A DNA stretch of 61,282 nucleotides from QAMH01 sp964435565 (GTDB lineage: Bacteria > Actinomycetota > Coriobacteriia > Coriobacteriales > QAMH01). The stretch is taken from the NCBI GenBank assembly GCA_964435565.1, contig CAYSZR010000004.1, positions 1 through 61,282 on the forward strand, written 5' to 3'. Shown piece after piece: positions 33,022 through 42,305 of this stretch. The notes under the pieces were generated by a model. It ran no database searches, had not been told where the DNA came from, and saw only the letters and a list, made by a program, of their open reading frames with translations. Position numbers and translations under genes: made by a program. Every line of letters starts with the position of its first letter. Within the stretch, counting starts at the first letter, position 1.

Positions 33022-34608
33022 ATGCGTATAGCACTTGCACAGGTGAATCCATGTGTTGGCGATCTGGACGGCAATCTTTCGAAGCTTATTGACTGCGCGC
33101 GCCAGGCGCATGCGCAAAATGCCGACCTGATTATTTTCGGAGACCAAGCACTCACAGGCGCACCGCTTGATGGATTGGTCGATTCCGCGGCGTTTGTCAA
33201 TGATGTGCAGGCGCACCTGGGTGCATTCGCGGACGCATCTCCGCTGCCGGCGCTTGTTTCCTGTGCGTGCGTGAACGAACTCGATGATGATACGCTTACC
33301 GTCGTGCCGGAGCTCTTCTTAGCGGGAGTAGGCGAGCTTGCGTCTATAGGCGCGCCCATCTTGCTTGAATCAGACGTTGTCCCCGTTATTAAAGTCGCCG
33401 GTGCCAACATCGCCGTGTTGCTAGATGGCCATTTCGCCTCGGATGCCGATCTTCATGATGCCGATGTCCTTGTCGAGATGTCATGTGATGCGTTTGGAGA
33501 TGACACCGCTGCTCCTGCAGCACGCGGAGACCTGGGCAGAATGAGCTCCATCGCCAGCGCATGCGATGCGTTTTTCGTCTATGCGAACATCTGCGGTGCC
33601 GCTGATTCCACTGTCTTTTCGGGCAATTCAACGGTCACCGCGCCTAATGGCAGTCTTGTGCATGCGGCATCCATCGATGAAGAGGATCTTTTCATTTTTG
33701 ATACGGCTCCCGAGGCCCGGCAGGAGGTTCAGGAAAGGCCGCAAGTCGAACTCAAGATCTGCGAGGTCGTCTGGCGTGCACTTGTCGTCGGGACACGCGA
33801 TTACGTGTTGAAGAACGGGTTTTCCGACGTGATCATCGGTCTTTCGGGCGGCATCGATTCTGCCGTTGTCGCGACGATTGCAGTTGACGCTTTGGGTCCC
33901 GAGCATGTCCATGGCATGACGATGCCGGGCCCCTATTCGAGTGCCGGGTCGCTTGACGATGCACGTACTCTTGCTAAAAATCTTGGAATAACCTGCATAA
34001 ACGTTCCCATATCCGAGCCGCTCGATACATTTTTCCAAACGCTCGCAGAAACGTGTGGTGGCGAAGTGGACGGGCTCGCCGCAGAGAACCTTCAGGCGCG
34101 TGTTCGTACGGTCGAGTTGATGACCGTGTCGAATACGTATAATTGGCTGCTGCTCAATACGGGCAATAAATCCGAAGCTGCAATGGGCTTTTCCACGCTC
34201 TATGGAGACACGGCAGGCGGATATGCGCCTATTGGTGATATTTACAAGACCGAAGTCTACGAGCTTGCCGAATGGCGTTTGAAACAAGGCCGTTCTATTC
34301 CACGTGCCTCCATTGACAAAGAGCCGAGTGCAGAACTGTACGAAGGCGCGCGCGATGCCGATCGTCTTCCGCCATACGATGAACTCGATGAATTGCTTGA
34401 AGCCCATATCGAAGGCGAGATGGGTGCTGACGAGCTTGTTGAGCAGGGCTTTAGCAAAGATCTTATCCGCAATGTGCTCAAGACGGTACAGGCAAATGAA
34501 TACAAGCGCAGATGCGAACCAATCGCGCCGCATGTGCTGGGAACATCGTTTGGAAGCGGTCGTAGCTGGCCAGTTACAAACGGATGGTCAGACCCCATGA
34601 CCAACTAG
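33022..34608 (+). CDS. nadE: NAD+ synthetase with degenerate N-terminal glutaminase domain
   Basis: This 528-residue protein has the two-domain layout of glutamine-dependent NadE. The C-terminal synthetase domain is intact: LSGGIDS at 274-280, NTGNKSEAAMGFSTLYGD, and DKEPSAEL. It adenylates and amidates NaAD to NAD+. The N-terminal nitrilase-type domain (residues 1-225) keeps the fold pattern but not the Glu-Lys-Cys triad. The usual FPE reads FGD41, the loop with the lysine is replaced, and the cysteine position in the ICED-like strand is Asp135 (AVLLDGHF). So it probably uses free ammonia. The start at 33022 follows GGAG. It lies 102 bp after tgt. Confidence 0.88.
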   Translation: MRIALAQVNPCVGDLDGNLSKLIDCARQAHAQNADLIIFGDQALTGAPLDGLVDSAAFVNDVQAHLGAFADASPLPALVSCACVNELDDDTLTVVPELFLAGVGELASIGAPILLESDVVPVIKVAGANIAVLLDGHFASDADLHDADVLVEMSCDAFGDDTAAPAARGDLGRMSSIASACDAFFVYANICGAADSTVFSGNSTVTAPNGSLVHAASIDEEDLFIFDTAPEARQEVQERPQVELKICEVVWRALVVGTRDYVLKNGFSDVIIGLSGGIDSAVVATIAVDALGPEHVHGMTMPGPYSSAGSLDDARTLAKNLGITCINVPISEPLDTFFQTLAETCGGEVDGLAAENLQARVRTVELMTVSNTYNWLLLNTGNKSEAAMGFSTLYGDTAGGYAPIGDIYKTEVYELAEWRLKQGRSIPRASIDKEPSAELYEGARDADRLPPYDELDELLEAHIEGEMGADELVEQGFSKDLIRNVLKTVQANEYKRRCEPIAPHVLGTSFGSGRSWPVTNGWSDPMTN

Positions 34609-34691
34609 CTCTTTACGAGGTACAATACCCACAAGCGTGTAATGAAAGAGGGCCGCTCGAGCGAGCCCATGCTAAGAAAGGACCCAATACG

Positions 34692-35630
34692 ATGCCCAAG
34701 ATTACCCGTGACGATATACGCGTACCGGCAGATGTTATGCCAGAAGCCCGCGAGACCTATATAGATAATTACTATGCCGCCACCCGTGGCACGGGCCGTC
34801 TTATGCTTTTTGCATGCGATCAGAAGATAGAGCACATGAACAAGGATTTCTATGGCGAGGGTATCGACATCTCCGACGGCGACCCCGAGCATCTCTTCGA
34901 GATCGGCAGCAAGGGCACTATCGGCGTTCTTGCTGGCCAGCGTGGTCTTATCGCGCAGTACGCCCCCGATTATCCCGAGATCAACTATCTTGTCAAAATG
35001 AATTCGAAGACCAACTTGGTCAAGACTGCTCAGCAAGACCCGTATTCTCCACAGCTCTATGACATCGAGGCCATTCTGGCCATGCGCGAAGCTGGGGTCA
35101 ATATTGTCGGTTTAGGCTATACGATTTATCTGGGCAGCGAGTACGAATCGAATATGCTCGCAGAGGCGGGCGAGCTTATCGCTGAGGCCCATGCCGAAGG
35201 TCTGCTTGTCGTGTTGTGGATTTACCCGCGTGGTGCCGCCGTTACCGATGAGAAGGACGCAGATCTTATCGCGGGGGCAGCGGGCGTTGCTTTGTGCCTG
35301 GGCGCCGATTTCGTCAAGGTTAATCCGCCGCATGAGTCCGACGACAAGTCGAGTGCCGAGCTCCTCTCCATCGCGAGCCGCGCTGCTGGCCGAACGGGTC
35401 TGGTTTGCGCTGGCGGTTCAAGGGCGGACGCCAGGGAATTCCTTGGCCATCTCTATGATCAGATTCATGTGGGCGGTGCATGCGGCAACGCGACGGGCCG
35501 CAATATCCATATGCGCTCGCTTGATGAGGCCGTTCGTCTGACGCAGGCGATCAGCGCTATCACCTTGGGTGACTTCGACCCTGAAGAGGCCATGGACGTA
35601 TTCGAGGGCAAAGAGAATTTCACGGTATAG
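34692..35630 (+). CDS. DeoC/LacD-type class I aldolase (FbaB-like)
   Basis: This 312-residue TIM-barrel class I aldolase is of the archaeal FbaB/DhnA type. A Schiff-base lysine candidate lies in GADFVKVNPP (about residue 218), and the phosphate-binding loops VCAGGSRAD and GGACGNATGRNI are visible. Members cleave fructose-1,6-bisphosphate or act on related phosphosugars, so a glycolytic or gluconeogenic role is likely. The ATG at 34692 follows AAAGGA; an in-frame extension to 34584 has no start signal. It follows nadE after 83 bp, and a GC-rich hairpin lies after it. Confidence 0.85.
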   Translation: MPKITRDDIRVPADVMPEARETYIDNYYAATRGTGRLMLFACDQKIEHMNKDFYGEGIDISDGDPEHLFEIGSKGTIGVLAGQRGLIAQYAPDYPEINYLVKMNSKTNLVKTAQQDPYSPQLYDIEAILAMREAGVNIVGLGYTIYLGSEYESNMLAEAGELIAEAHAEGLLVVLWIYPRGAAVTDEKDADLIAGAAGVALCLGADFVKVNPPHESDDKSSAELLSIASRAAGRTGLVCAGGSRADAREFLGHLYDQIHVGGACGNATGRNIHMRSLDEAVRLTQAISAITLGDFDPEEAMDVFEGKENFTV

Positions 35631-35657
35631 CGCCCACGTCGCATTAATTCGTTTAGG

Positions 35658-35693
35658 CGGGTCCGGTTCATGTCTGAAGACTGAGCCGGGCCC
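35658..35693 (+). terminator. Hairpin after the aldolase gene
   Basis: GGGTCCGG-tTCA-...-TGA-gCCGGgCCC forms a long GC-rich stem 28 bp after the stop codon. No T-run follows, so termination strength is uncertain. Confidence 0.45.
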
Positions 35694-35717
35694 AGCTGGT
35701 TTAATCGCAGGAGAGAT

Positions 35718-36008
35718 ATGCCGCAACATACAAACGAAGTACCCGTCGAAAAGCGTTTTCATGGATCTGTTAACCTCGTGATCCTTCATCTTCGGCGAGT
35801 CGCGCATTCTAATGACATCGACGAGGGCTTGGCTGCTGCTCGCCATCTGCGCATGTTTGACGAGCAAAATGAGGCTTTTGTACGTCGTATGCTTGCTTTG
35901 GATGCGCAACTCCAGGCGGGAGACATACTCTCTGAACCCATTACGCTCGACCTTGCCAATGAGCTTCAGGCATGTGCGCTTCGTCTTAACTCAGCTGATC
36001 CAGCCTGA
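35718..36008 (+). CDS. Small conserved-looking hypothetical protein
   Basis: This 96-residue hydrophilic and probably all-helical protein includes the segments NLVILHLRRVAHSNDIDEGL and FDEQNEAFVRRMLALDAQL. There are no membrane helices, cysteines or recognised motifs. CAGGAGAG lies seven bases before the ATG, which supports translation. It follows the aldolase and converges with the acyltransferase gene. I do not recognise a family. Confidence 0.65.
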   Translation: MPQHTNEVPVEKRFHGSVNLVILHLRRVAHSNDIDEGLAAARHLRMFDEQNEAFVRRMLALDAQLQAGDILSEPITLDLANELQACALRLNSADPA

Positions 36009-36039
36009 CGTTTTTGGAATCTTTCGAATGAGTCAAGTC

Positions 36040-37962
36040 CTACTGCTTGATGTCATCAGACGGCAGAAAGCCTTTGACGGCGTTGAATATAAGGTCTTCG
36101 TACACCGCGGCGCCTTCGGGGCGTAAGTGTTCGCGATCGTCCCAAAGATATTCGCGTTCGTGACCGCGCACGGTCGAATACCAGTCGATGATATGCACGT
36201 TGGAATGCGTCTTGGCGTAATCAGAGAGCATCTGATTGTTTGCCTGGACAAATTCGGTCGTCGTAAAGATATTTACGAGGAATATCTCCTTATCCGATCC
36301 CACGAGCTGGCTCATCTTATCGAGTTCATCGTTTTCAAGGGCGAAGTTCGTGAAGCAGGCAAAGATGACGACGTTGCCGACGACGCCTTGGTCGGCATAG
36401 TCTTTATAGACATCGCGTGCTTGCCAGAACCAACGGCCGATATAGCAGTCCATCAGGGAGTTCGTATAATGCGAGTAGAACTCGTTTTGCGAGTCTCCGG
36501 GAACGGAATCGCCGATGAGAAGGGGATTGCGGATATTCGATGCGCGTTCTGCTTTTGCTTGAGCGCTATCTAGGTCGTTTTTAACATTCGTAACAGCGGC
36601 GATTGCATTGCCAATCACGCCGTCGGAAGAATCATACGAATGATTTGTCACTGCATCGATCTGCTTGCCAGAGCCTACCGAATCTCCTGTGTTTATAAGG
36701 GCCGACCTAGGAACCTGGCGCGTGTCGGGTAGTGTTGAGCATCCCGCAATGGCGATGGCGAGTACGGCGACAGTAGCAGCCGTTGGAACGAGTACCGAGA
36801 TGCGGCGCAGTGCTGAGAAGTCGAATCCTCGATCGCGTATCTGTGCGATAGCCTTACCCAGCGCACCATGACGCAAGGGATTTTCCACGAAACGGTATGA
36901 AGCAGCCGAGACGGCAAATGTAAGAACGAAGACGGCAATGGCGAACCACCAGGAGTATGGTCCCGGGCCATTGAGCGGTCGAAGAAGCAAGATGATGGGG
37001 TAGTGCCACAGATACATGCCATATGAGCGTTGTCCGACCCATACAAACGGCTTGAGGCTTGCGAATTTCGCAAGGTTGCTGCGTGGATGCACCAAGACGG
37101 CAATCAATGCCGTCGTGAATATCGAGCAGAGCAGAATTCCCCCACGGTACATGAAGCTGGAAAATCCGTCGACATAGACGATCATGAAGACGATTGCCGC
37201 AAGGGCGATGATGCCGATGGCGTCGAGCATGACGATTGTGCGCTGCGGTATTTTACGGGTGCTTTCTTCGGTCAGTTCTTGTCCGGGCCAGACAAAAGAG
37301 AGCCAAGCACCTAAAAGAAGCGAGAAGGCCCGTGTGTCAGTACCATAATAGACACGGGTGGGGTCGATGTGCGGGTTGTAGAGAAGTGCCATGAGAAGTG
37401 CGGAAATCGCGGCGAGGACCAGGCATCCGCGACGCATGAACTTTCTGCTTGCCCCTAATCTGCTTACAAGCAATAAGATGAGCGGCCACAAAACGTAAAA
37501 TTGTTCTTCTATGGCAAGGGACCAGAAATGCGTAAGCGGCGATGGATCGCCAAGTGACTCGAAGTATGAAAGCCCACGGAAGATATACCACCAATTCTGA
37601 AACCAGAAAAGCGAAGGTACGATATCGGGACGCATTTTGGTAAGCAGTGGATGATTGAAGAGAACGCATAGCGCGCACACGATGACGATGACAAGAACGA
37701 TTGCAGGAAAGAGCCGTCTGATACGCCGCAACCAGAACTGCACTAAATCGATAGTGCCCGATTGCCTGAGTTCGGTGGAGAGTAGGCCGGTGATGAGATA
37801 GCCGGAAAGGACGAAAAAGACGGTAACGCCCAAAAGACCGCCACGGGCGCCGCCTAGATTCAGGTGATAGGCTATTACAGCGATGACAGCAAGCGCACGC
37901 AGGCCGTCAAGCGATGTGATATAGCGTTTTTCGGGTTTCCCCCTGGCTTCCCGGCGTGCCAC
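36040..37962 (-). CDS. OafA/YrhL-type acyltransferase with C-terminal SGNH domain
   Basis: This protein of about 640 residues has an N-terminal acyltransferase-3 domain of about ten membrane helices. It includes YITSLDGLRALAVIAVIAYH (catalytic His), FFVLSGYLITGLL and HFWSLAIEEQFYVLWP. An eleventh helix near residue 395 leads to an extracytoplasmic SGNH-like domain of about 220 residues with LLIGDSVPGD and, near the end, DDREHLRPEGA. It probably O-acetylates peptidoglycan or surface glycans. I favour the GTG at 37962 because GGGGAGGG lies just upstream; an ATG at 37986 has no such site. It is monocistronic between convergent and divergent neighbours. Confidence 0.88.
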   Translation of the reverse strand: MARREARGKPEKRYITSLDGLRALAVIAVIAYHLNLGGARGGLLGVTVFFVLSGYLITGLLSTELRQSGTIDLVQFWLRRIRRLFPAIVLVIVIVCALCVLFNHPLLTKMRPDIVPSLFWFQNWWYIFRGLSYFESLGDPSPLTHFWSLAIEEQFYVLWPLILLLVSRLGASRKFMRRGCLVLAAISALLMALLYNPHIDPTRVYYGTDTRAFSLLLGAWLSFVWPGQELTEESTRKIPQRTIVMLDAIGIIALAAIVFMIVYVDGFSSFMYRGGILLCSIFTTALIAVLVHPRSNLAKFASLKPFVWVGQRSYGMYLWHYPIILLLRPLNGPGPYSWWFAIAVFVLTFAVSAASYRFVENPLRHGALGKAIAQIRDRGFDFSALRRISVLVPTAATVAVLAIAIAGCSTLPDTRQVPRSALINTGDSVGSGKQIDAVTNHSYDSSDGVIGNAIAAVTNVKNDLDSAQAKAERASNIRNPLLIGDSVPGDSQNEFYSHYTNSLMDCYIGRWFWQARDVYKDYADQGVVGNVVIFACFTNFALENDELDKMSQLVGSDKEIFLVNIFTTTEFVQANNQMLSDYAKTHSNVHIIDWYSTVRGHEREYLWDDREHLRPEGAAVYEDLIFNAVKGFLPSDDIKQ

Positions 37963-38178
37963 GTTCCCTCCCCGTGCATCGTCCATGAATGTAGACTATG
38001 AGCTGGAGAAATACAAGGAGTGAGAGCCTGTATTTTCAGGTTTTGCAAAGATGTTTGCTAATCTGCGAATAGGGAGAGCAATTCATAACCAATTGTCATT
38101 TTTCGGATTTCGTGTCGCGGGAGCGTAGTAGGATAGACCAATAGGCTCAAGCCGTTATCAAGATCATTAGGAGCTCGT

Positions 38179-38490
38179 GTGGCGGATAAACTCAGGACAC
38201 AACTCGTCGAGAACCTTCTCGAGGCCCTCGCATCCATGCAGGATGCAGATGAGGTCTATGCATTGCTGCAGGACCTTTGCACGGTACGCGAGATCGCCGA
38301 GATGTCGCAGCGTCTCGAAGTTGCTCGTTTGCTTGCTGACAAGGCAAGTTATATCGATGTGCAAGAGGCAACGGGTGCTTCGGCAACCACTATTAGTCGC
38401 GTTTCGAAGTGTTTGAATTACGGCAGTGGTGGTTATGAAGATGCGCTGCGCATCGTTGCAGCTGCGCGATTGGAAGACGAGGAGGTATGA
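38179..38490 (+). CDS. YerC/YecD-family TrpR-like DNA-binding protein
   Basis: This 103-residue TrpR-superfamily protein has two helix-turn-helix forming segments, CTVREIAEMSQRLEVARLLAD and VQEATGASATTISRVSKCLN. YerC-type proteins are presumed transcriptional regulators with unknown ligand. The GTG start at 38179 follows TTAGGAG. Its stop lies one base before the dnaE start, so it is translationally linked to the replicative polymerase gene. Confidence 0.9.
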   Translation: MADKLRTQLVENLLEALASMQDADEVYALLQDLCTVREIAEMSQRLEVARLLADKASYIDVQEATGASATTISRVSKCLNYGSGGYEDALRIVAAARLEDEEV

Positions 38491-38491
38491 G

Positions 38492-41400
38492 ATGTCAGAT
38501 AATGCCATTCCCGCATTCGAACAGATAGAGGCTGCGAGCAAAGGCGAGGGCGCCATACCGAGCTCATGCCGTGATGCTGGCGGTTTCGTGCACCTGCATG
38601 TTCATACGGAGTATTCGCTTCTTGACGGCGCCACGCGTTTGGGACCGCTTTGCGAACGTGCCAAAGAACTTGGCATGCCCGCCATCGCCATTACCGATCA
38701 TGGCTATATGTATGGGTGCGCAGAATTTTATCAAGCGGCGGTCAAAGCAGGCATCAAACCAATCATAGGCTGCGAAGTCTATTTCACACCTGACTCGACG
38801 CTTTCACGCGACAAGCGGCCCGAGCTGTATCACATGATCTTGCTTGCCAAAGACAATCATGGCTACCGCAACCTCATGCGTATCGTATCGGACGCTGCGA
38901 CAGAGGGCTTCTATTACAAGCCGCGCGTTACGCTCGAAAGTCTTCGAACGTACCACGAGGGTATTCTCGCGACGAGCGCTTGCATTGCGGGCGTGATTCC
39001 GAAATCGATCGACCGCGGCGAATATGAGGTCGCAAAAGAATGGGCACAGACGTTCATCGATATCTTCGGCCAAGACGATTTCTATATCGAGCTGCAGAAC
39101 CAAGGCCCTGAAATCGTCACGGACCATGGAATTTCTGAACCACGCTTGAACGACGCGCTTGTCAAGCTCGCGGTTGAAATGGGACTCAAAACGGTGGGTA
39201 CGAACGATATCCACTATCTTCGCCAAGAAGACGCCTATACGCAGGACCTGATGTTGTGTGTCGGTATGGGCAAACATGTGTCCGAGACGAATCGCATGAA
39301 GTTCAAAAACGACCAGTTCTATCTCAAGAGCCCTGAAGAGATGGCAGAGGCCTTGAAAGAGCATCCGGAATGTCTGGGGACCACGCTCGAGATTGCAGAT
39401 AAGTGCAATGTAACGCTCGAATTCGGCAATATCATCTTGCCGCGCTACCCGTTTCTCACAGAAGGCCAGACCAATGAAACGCTGCTCAAAGATATGTCTT
39501 TGGTCGGCTTGAAAGAGCGCTATGGCGATCCGTTGCCGCAAGAAGTCATCAATCGTTTCGAACACGAATACGAGATCATCTGCACCAAGGGCTTTGCCGC
39601 GTATTTTCTTATCGTCCAGGAATTCACCCGCTGGGCAAAGGAAAACGGTATTGGCGTCGGCCCGGGCCGTGGTTCAGCCGCCGGATCCATCATTTCCTAT
39701 GCACTCGATATCACGACGTTCGACCCGTTGGCAAATGACCTCATCTTCGAGAGATTCTTGTCGCCAGAGCGTACGGAAATGCCTGATATCGATATGGATT
39801 TTGACGATGAGCGGCGTTTGGAAGTCGTGCAGCACTGTCGCGATATCTATGGCCCTGAAAGAATCGCGCACGTTATCACCTATGGCAAGATGAAGGCGAA
39901 GCAGGCTGTAAATGACGCGGCGCGCGTTCTGGATTATCCGGTTTACGTGAGCGCCGGCATTTCGAAGATGATTCCCAACGACCCCAAGATGACACTTGAA
40001 AAGGCGCTTGCGGGCAATCCCGATTTGCGAAAAGCATACGACAGCGATCCCGATACAGCTAAAATCATCGATGCGGCCAGGCGTCTCGAAGGCATTACCC
40101 GTGGCGAAGGCGTGCATGCCTCCGCGGTTATCATCTGCCGCGATCCCGTTTACGATTATGTTCCCACGAAACTCGATACCAAAGGCGGCATGGTCATCAC
40201 CCAGTATGATGGCGTCATGACTGCCAACATGGGTCTTCTCAAGATGGACTTTTTGGGACTTCGCACCCTGACGGTGATTTCGAAGGCGCTCGCCAATATC
40301 AAAGCGAATTTCAATGAGGAAATCGATCTGGATCACATCGATATGAAGGATCCGGCGATCTACGATCTTTTTGCCCGTGGCGGCACAGCCGGCGTATTTC
40401 AGGTCGAATCTCCTGGCATGCGCGTACTGCTGAAGAAGATGAAGCCCGATCGCTATGATGATATCGTCGCCGTCATCGCTTTGTATAGACCAGGTCCCCT
40501 GGGCGCAGGCATGGTCGATGACTTCGTCGAACGCAAGCTCGGCCAAAAGCCGATCACCTATTACGACGATCGCCTTATACCCGTGCTCGAGAACACCTAT
40601 GGCACTATCGTCTACCAAGAGCAGGTCATGCGCATTTCCGTGGTCATGTCCGGCTTCACCGTGGGCGAGAGCGATAAGGTGCGCAAGGCTGTTGCCAAGA
40701 AAAAGGTCGCGCTTATGCGCGAGGTCAAACAGCACTGGGCAGATGGCACTGAAGAGACCATGGAAGATCATTGGCTCAACGGTGCGGAACGTAACGGCTA
40801 TTCGCGCAAGATTGCCCAGAAGATCTGGGATGACGTCTTGAAATTCGCGGAATACGCCTTCAACAAATCGCATTCTGCCGCATATGCCATCCTCGTCATG
40901 CAGACCGCTTGGCTCAAGGCGCACTATCCCAATGAATATATGGCCGCCGTTCTCTCAAGCTACACGGGCAAGACCGACAAGATCGTTCATTATGTCAACG
41001 CGTGCAAGCAAGATGGCATTGCTGTTTTACCGCCTGATATCAACGAATCGCGCGGCGATTTTACTGCCGTGCCCGAAGGCGTTCGTTTCGGTCTTTCCGG
41101 CCTTAAAGGCGTGGGAGAAAAGGTCGTTGACCTTATCATCGATGAACGCGAGGCCAATGGGCCCTTTTCCTCGTTGCATGATTTTGCCTATCGTGTTCCG
41201 CCCGATGCCTGCAATAAGCGCGTTGTTGAAGCTCTGGTCAAAGCAGGCGCATTTGATTCCACGGGATACACGCGCCGGCAGCTCTGGGGCTTTGTAAGCG
41301 AAGGCTCGTTGCTCGAACAAGCCGCCCGGCGCCAGCGTGACCGCGAGGCGGGACAGGTCACCATGTTCGATCTGTTTGCCGAAACGGAAGAATCAGATAC

Positions 41401-42115
41401 CAGTGATGCTGAAGAGGATATTCCCGCACCCGATGGCGTCGAGTGGGAACGCAATTTGAAGTTGAGATTCGAAAAAGAGTCCATCGGCATCTTCGTCTCA
41501 GATCATCCGCTGTCACCGTATTCCGGCTTGCTGCGCCAGAATGCGACAGCCCCGCTTTCCCTGCTTGACGATGAGGGAACGTTCCATGATGGGCGTACCT
41601 ATGATTTTGCTGGCATGGTATCGAGCGTGCAGGTGAAAACTACGAAAAAGGGCAGCAATATGGCAATCGTTCGGCTCGAGGATATGGAGGCGGGCGCAGA
41701 TTGCGTGCTTTGGTCATCTACTTGGGAACAGTACAGAGAGCTTTTGCAGCCGGAAGACGAGACAGGTGAACTGCCGGTCGTGCATGTGCGTGGCAAGTTC
41801 GAACGCAATGACCGTGGCGTTCAGATCATCGCCTATGAAATCGATTCGCTTGCCATGAACGAACAAGGTGCGCATCGTGGACCTTCTGCCTTGTCGATTC
41901 GCGTTCAATCGGAGAAGTTCTCAAATGACGTTATGGCTCAGCTGTCCGCCATTTTCGACAATTATCCGGGATCACATTCGGTCACGCTCTTCATCGAGCA
42001 GACAGATGGCCGCAAGTTTCGCGCAGAACTGCCCGTAAGCGTCAACTGCTCATCTCAAGAGATGATCAATCGTGTGGGCGCTCTTGTCGGCATGGGTGCC
42101 ATCGAATTGCGCTAG
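38492..42115 (+). CDS. dnaE: DNA polymerase III subunit alpha
   Basis: This 1207-residue replicative polymerase has an N-terminal PHP domain (FVHLHVHTEYSLLDG at about residues 31-45, ITDHGYMYG). The palm contains GVGPGRGSAAGSIISYALDI and the catalytic aspartates in PDIDMDFDDERR. The finger, helix-hairpin-helix (FGLSGLKGVGEK) and OB domain (DFAGMVSSVQVKTTKKGS) follow. The order is that of DnaE1. GAGGAGG lies six bases before the ATG at 38492. It is co-transcribed with the TrpR-like gene. A 190 bp gap follows before the next gene. Confidence 0.98.
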   Translation: MSDNAIPAFEQIEAASKGEGAIPSSCRDAGGFVHLHVHTEYSLLDGATRLGPLCERAKELGMPAIAITDHGYMYGCAEFYQAAVKAGIKPIIGCEVYFTPDSTLSRDKRPELYHMILLAKDNHGYRNLMRIVSDAATEGFYYKPRVTLESLRTYHEGILATSACIAGVIPKSIDRGEYEVAKEWAQTFIDIFGQDDFYIELQNQGPEIVTDHGISEPRLNDALVKLAVEMGLKTVGTNDIHYLRQEDAYTQDLMLCVGMGKHVSETNRMKFKNDQFYLKSPEEMAEALKEHPECLGTTLEIADKCNVTLEFGNIILPRYPFLTEGQTNETLLKDMSLVGLKERYGDPLPQEVINRFEHEYEIICTKGFAAYFLIVQEFTRWAKENGIGVGPGRGSAAGSIISYALDITTFDPLANDLIFERFLSPERTEMPDIDMDFDDERRLEVVQHCRDIYGPERIAHVITYGKMKAKQAVNDAARVLDYPVYVSAGISKMIPNDPKMTLEKALAGNPDLRKAYDSDPDTAKIIDAARRLEGITRGEGVHASAVIICRDPVYDYVPTKLDTKGGMVITQYDGVMTANMGLLKMDFLGLRTLTVISKALANIKANFNEEIDLDHIDMKDPAIYDLFARGGTAGVFQVESPGMRVLLKKMKPDRYDDIVAVIALYRPGPLGAGMVDDFVERKLGQKPITYYDDRLIPVLENTYGTIVYQEQVMRISVVMSGFTVGESDKVRKAVAKKKVALMREVKQHWADGTEETMEDHWLNGAERNGYSRKIAQKIWDDVLKFAEYAFNKSHSAAYAILVMQTAWLKAHYPNEYMAAVLSSYTGKTDKIVHYVNACKQDGIAVLPPDINESRGDFTAVPEGVRFGLSGLKGVGEKVVDLIIDEREANGPFSSLHDFAYRVPPDACNKRVVEALVKAGAFDSTGYTRRQLWGFVSEGSLLEQAARRQRDREAGQVTMFDLFAETEESDTSDAEEDIPAPDGVEWERNLKLRFEKESIGIFVSDHPLSPYSGLLRQNATAPLSLLDDEGTFHDGRTYDFAGMVSSVQVKTTKKGSNMAIVRLEDMEAGADCVLWSSTWEQYRELLQPEDETGELPVVHVRGKFERNDRGVQIIAYEIDSLAMNEQGAHRGPSALSIRVQSEKFSNDVMAQLSAIFDNYPGSHSVTLFIEQTDGRKFRAELPVSVNCSSQEMINRVGALVGMGAIELR

Positions 42116-42305
42116 ATGCAGCGGTGGTCCGGCTATGGTGAAAGCACGCCCTTTCCCATGGTCGGTTCACCGCATACTCCATATGACACACAATGACCCG
42201 TCGATGTTTCTTTTTCGATGCGATTTACCAGTCCCGCGATGTATCTTGAACTGGTATAAATGAAGAAGCAAAGTTGTACTGTGTGCAAGTCGGGGGGATA
42301 CGTCT

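Noticed and set aside
39674..40924. Long minus-strand open frame opposite dnaE
   Set aside because: It is a shadow of the conserved polymerase gene created by its GC-rich codon pattern.
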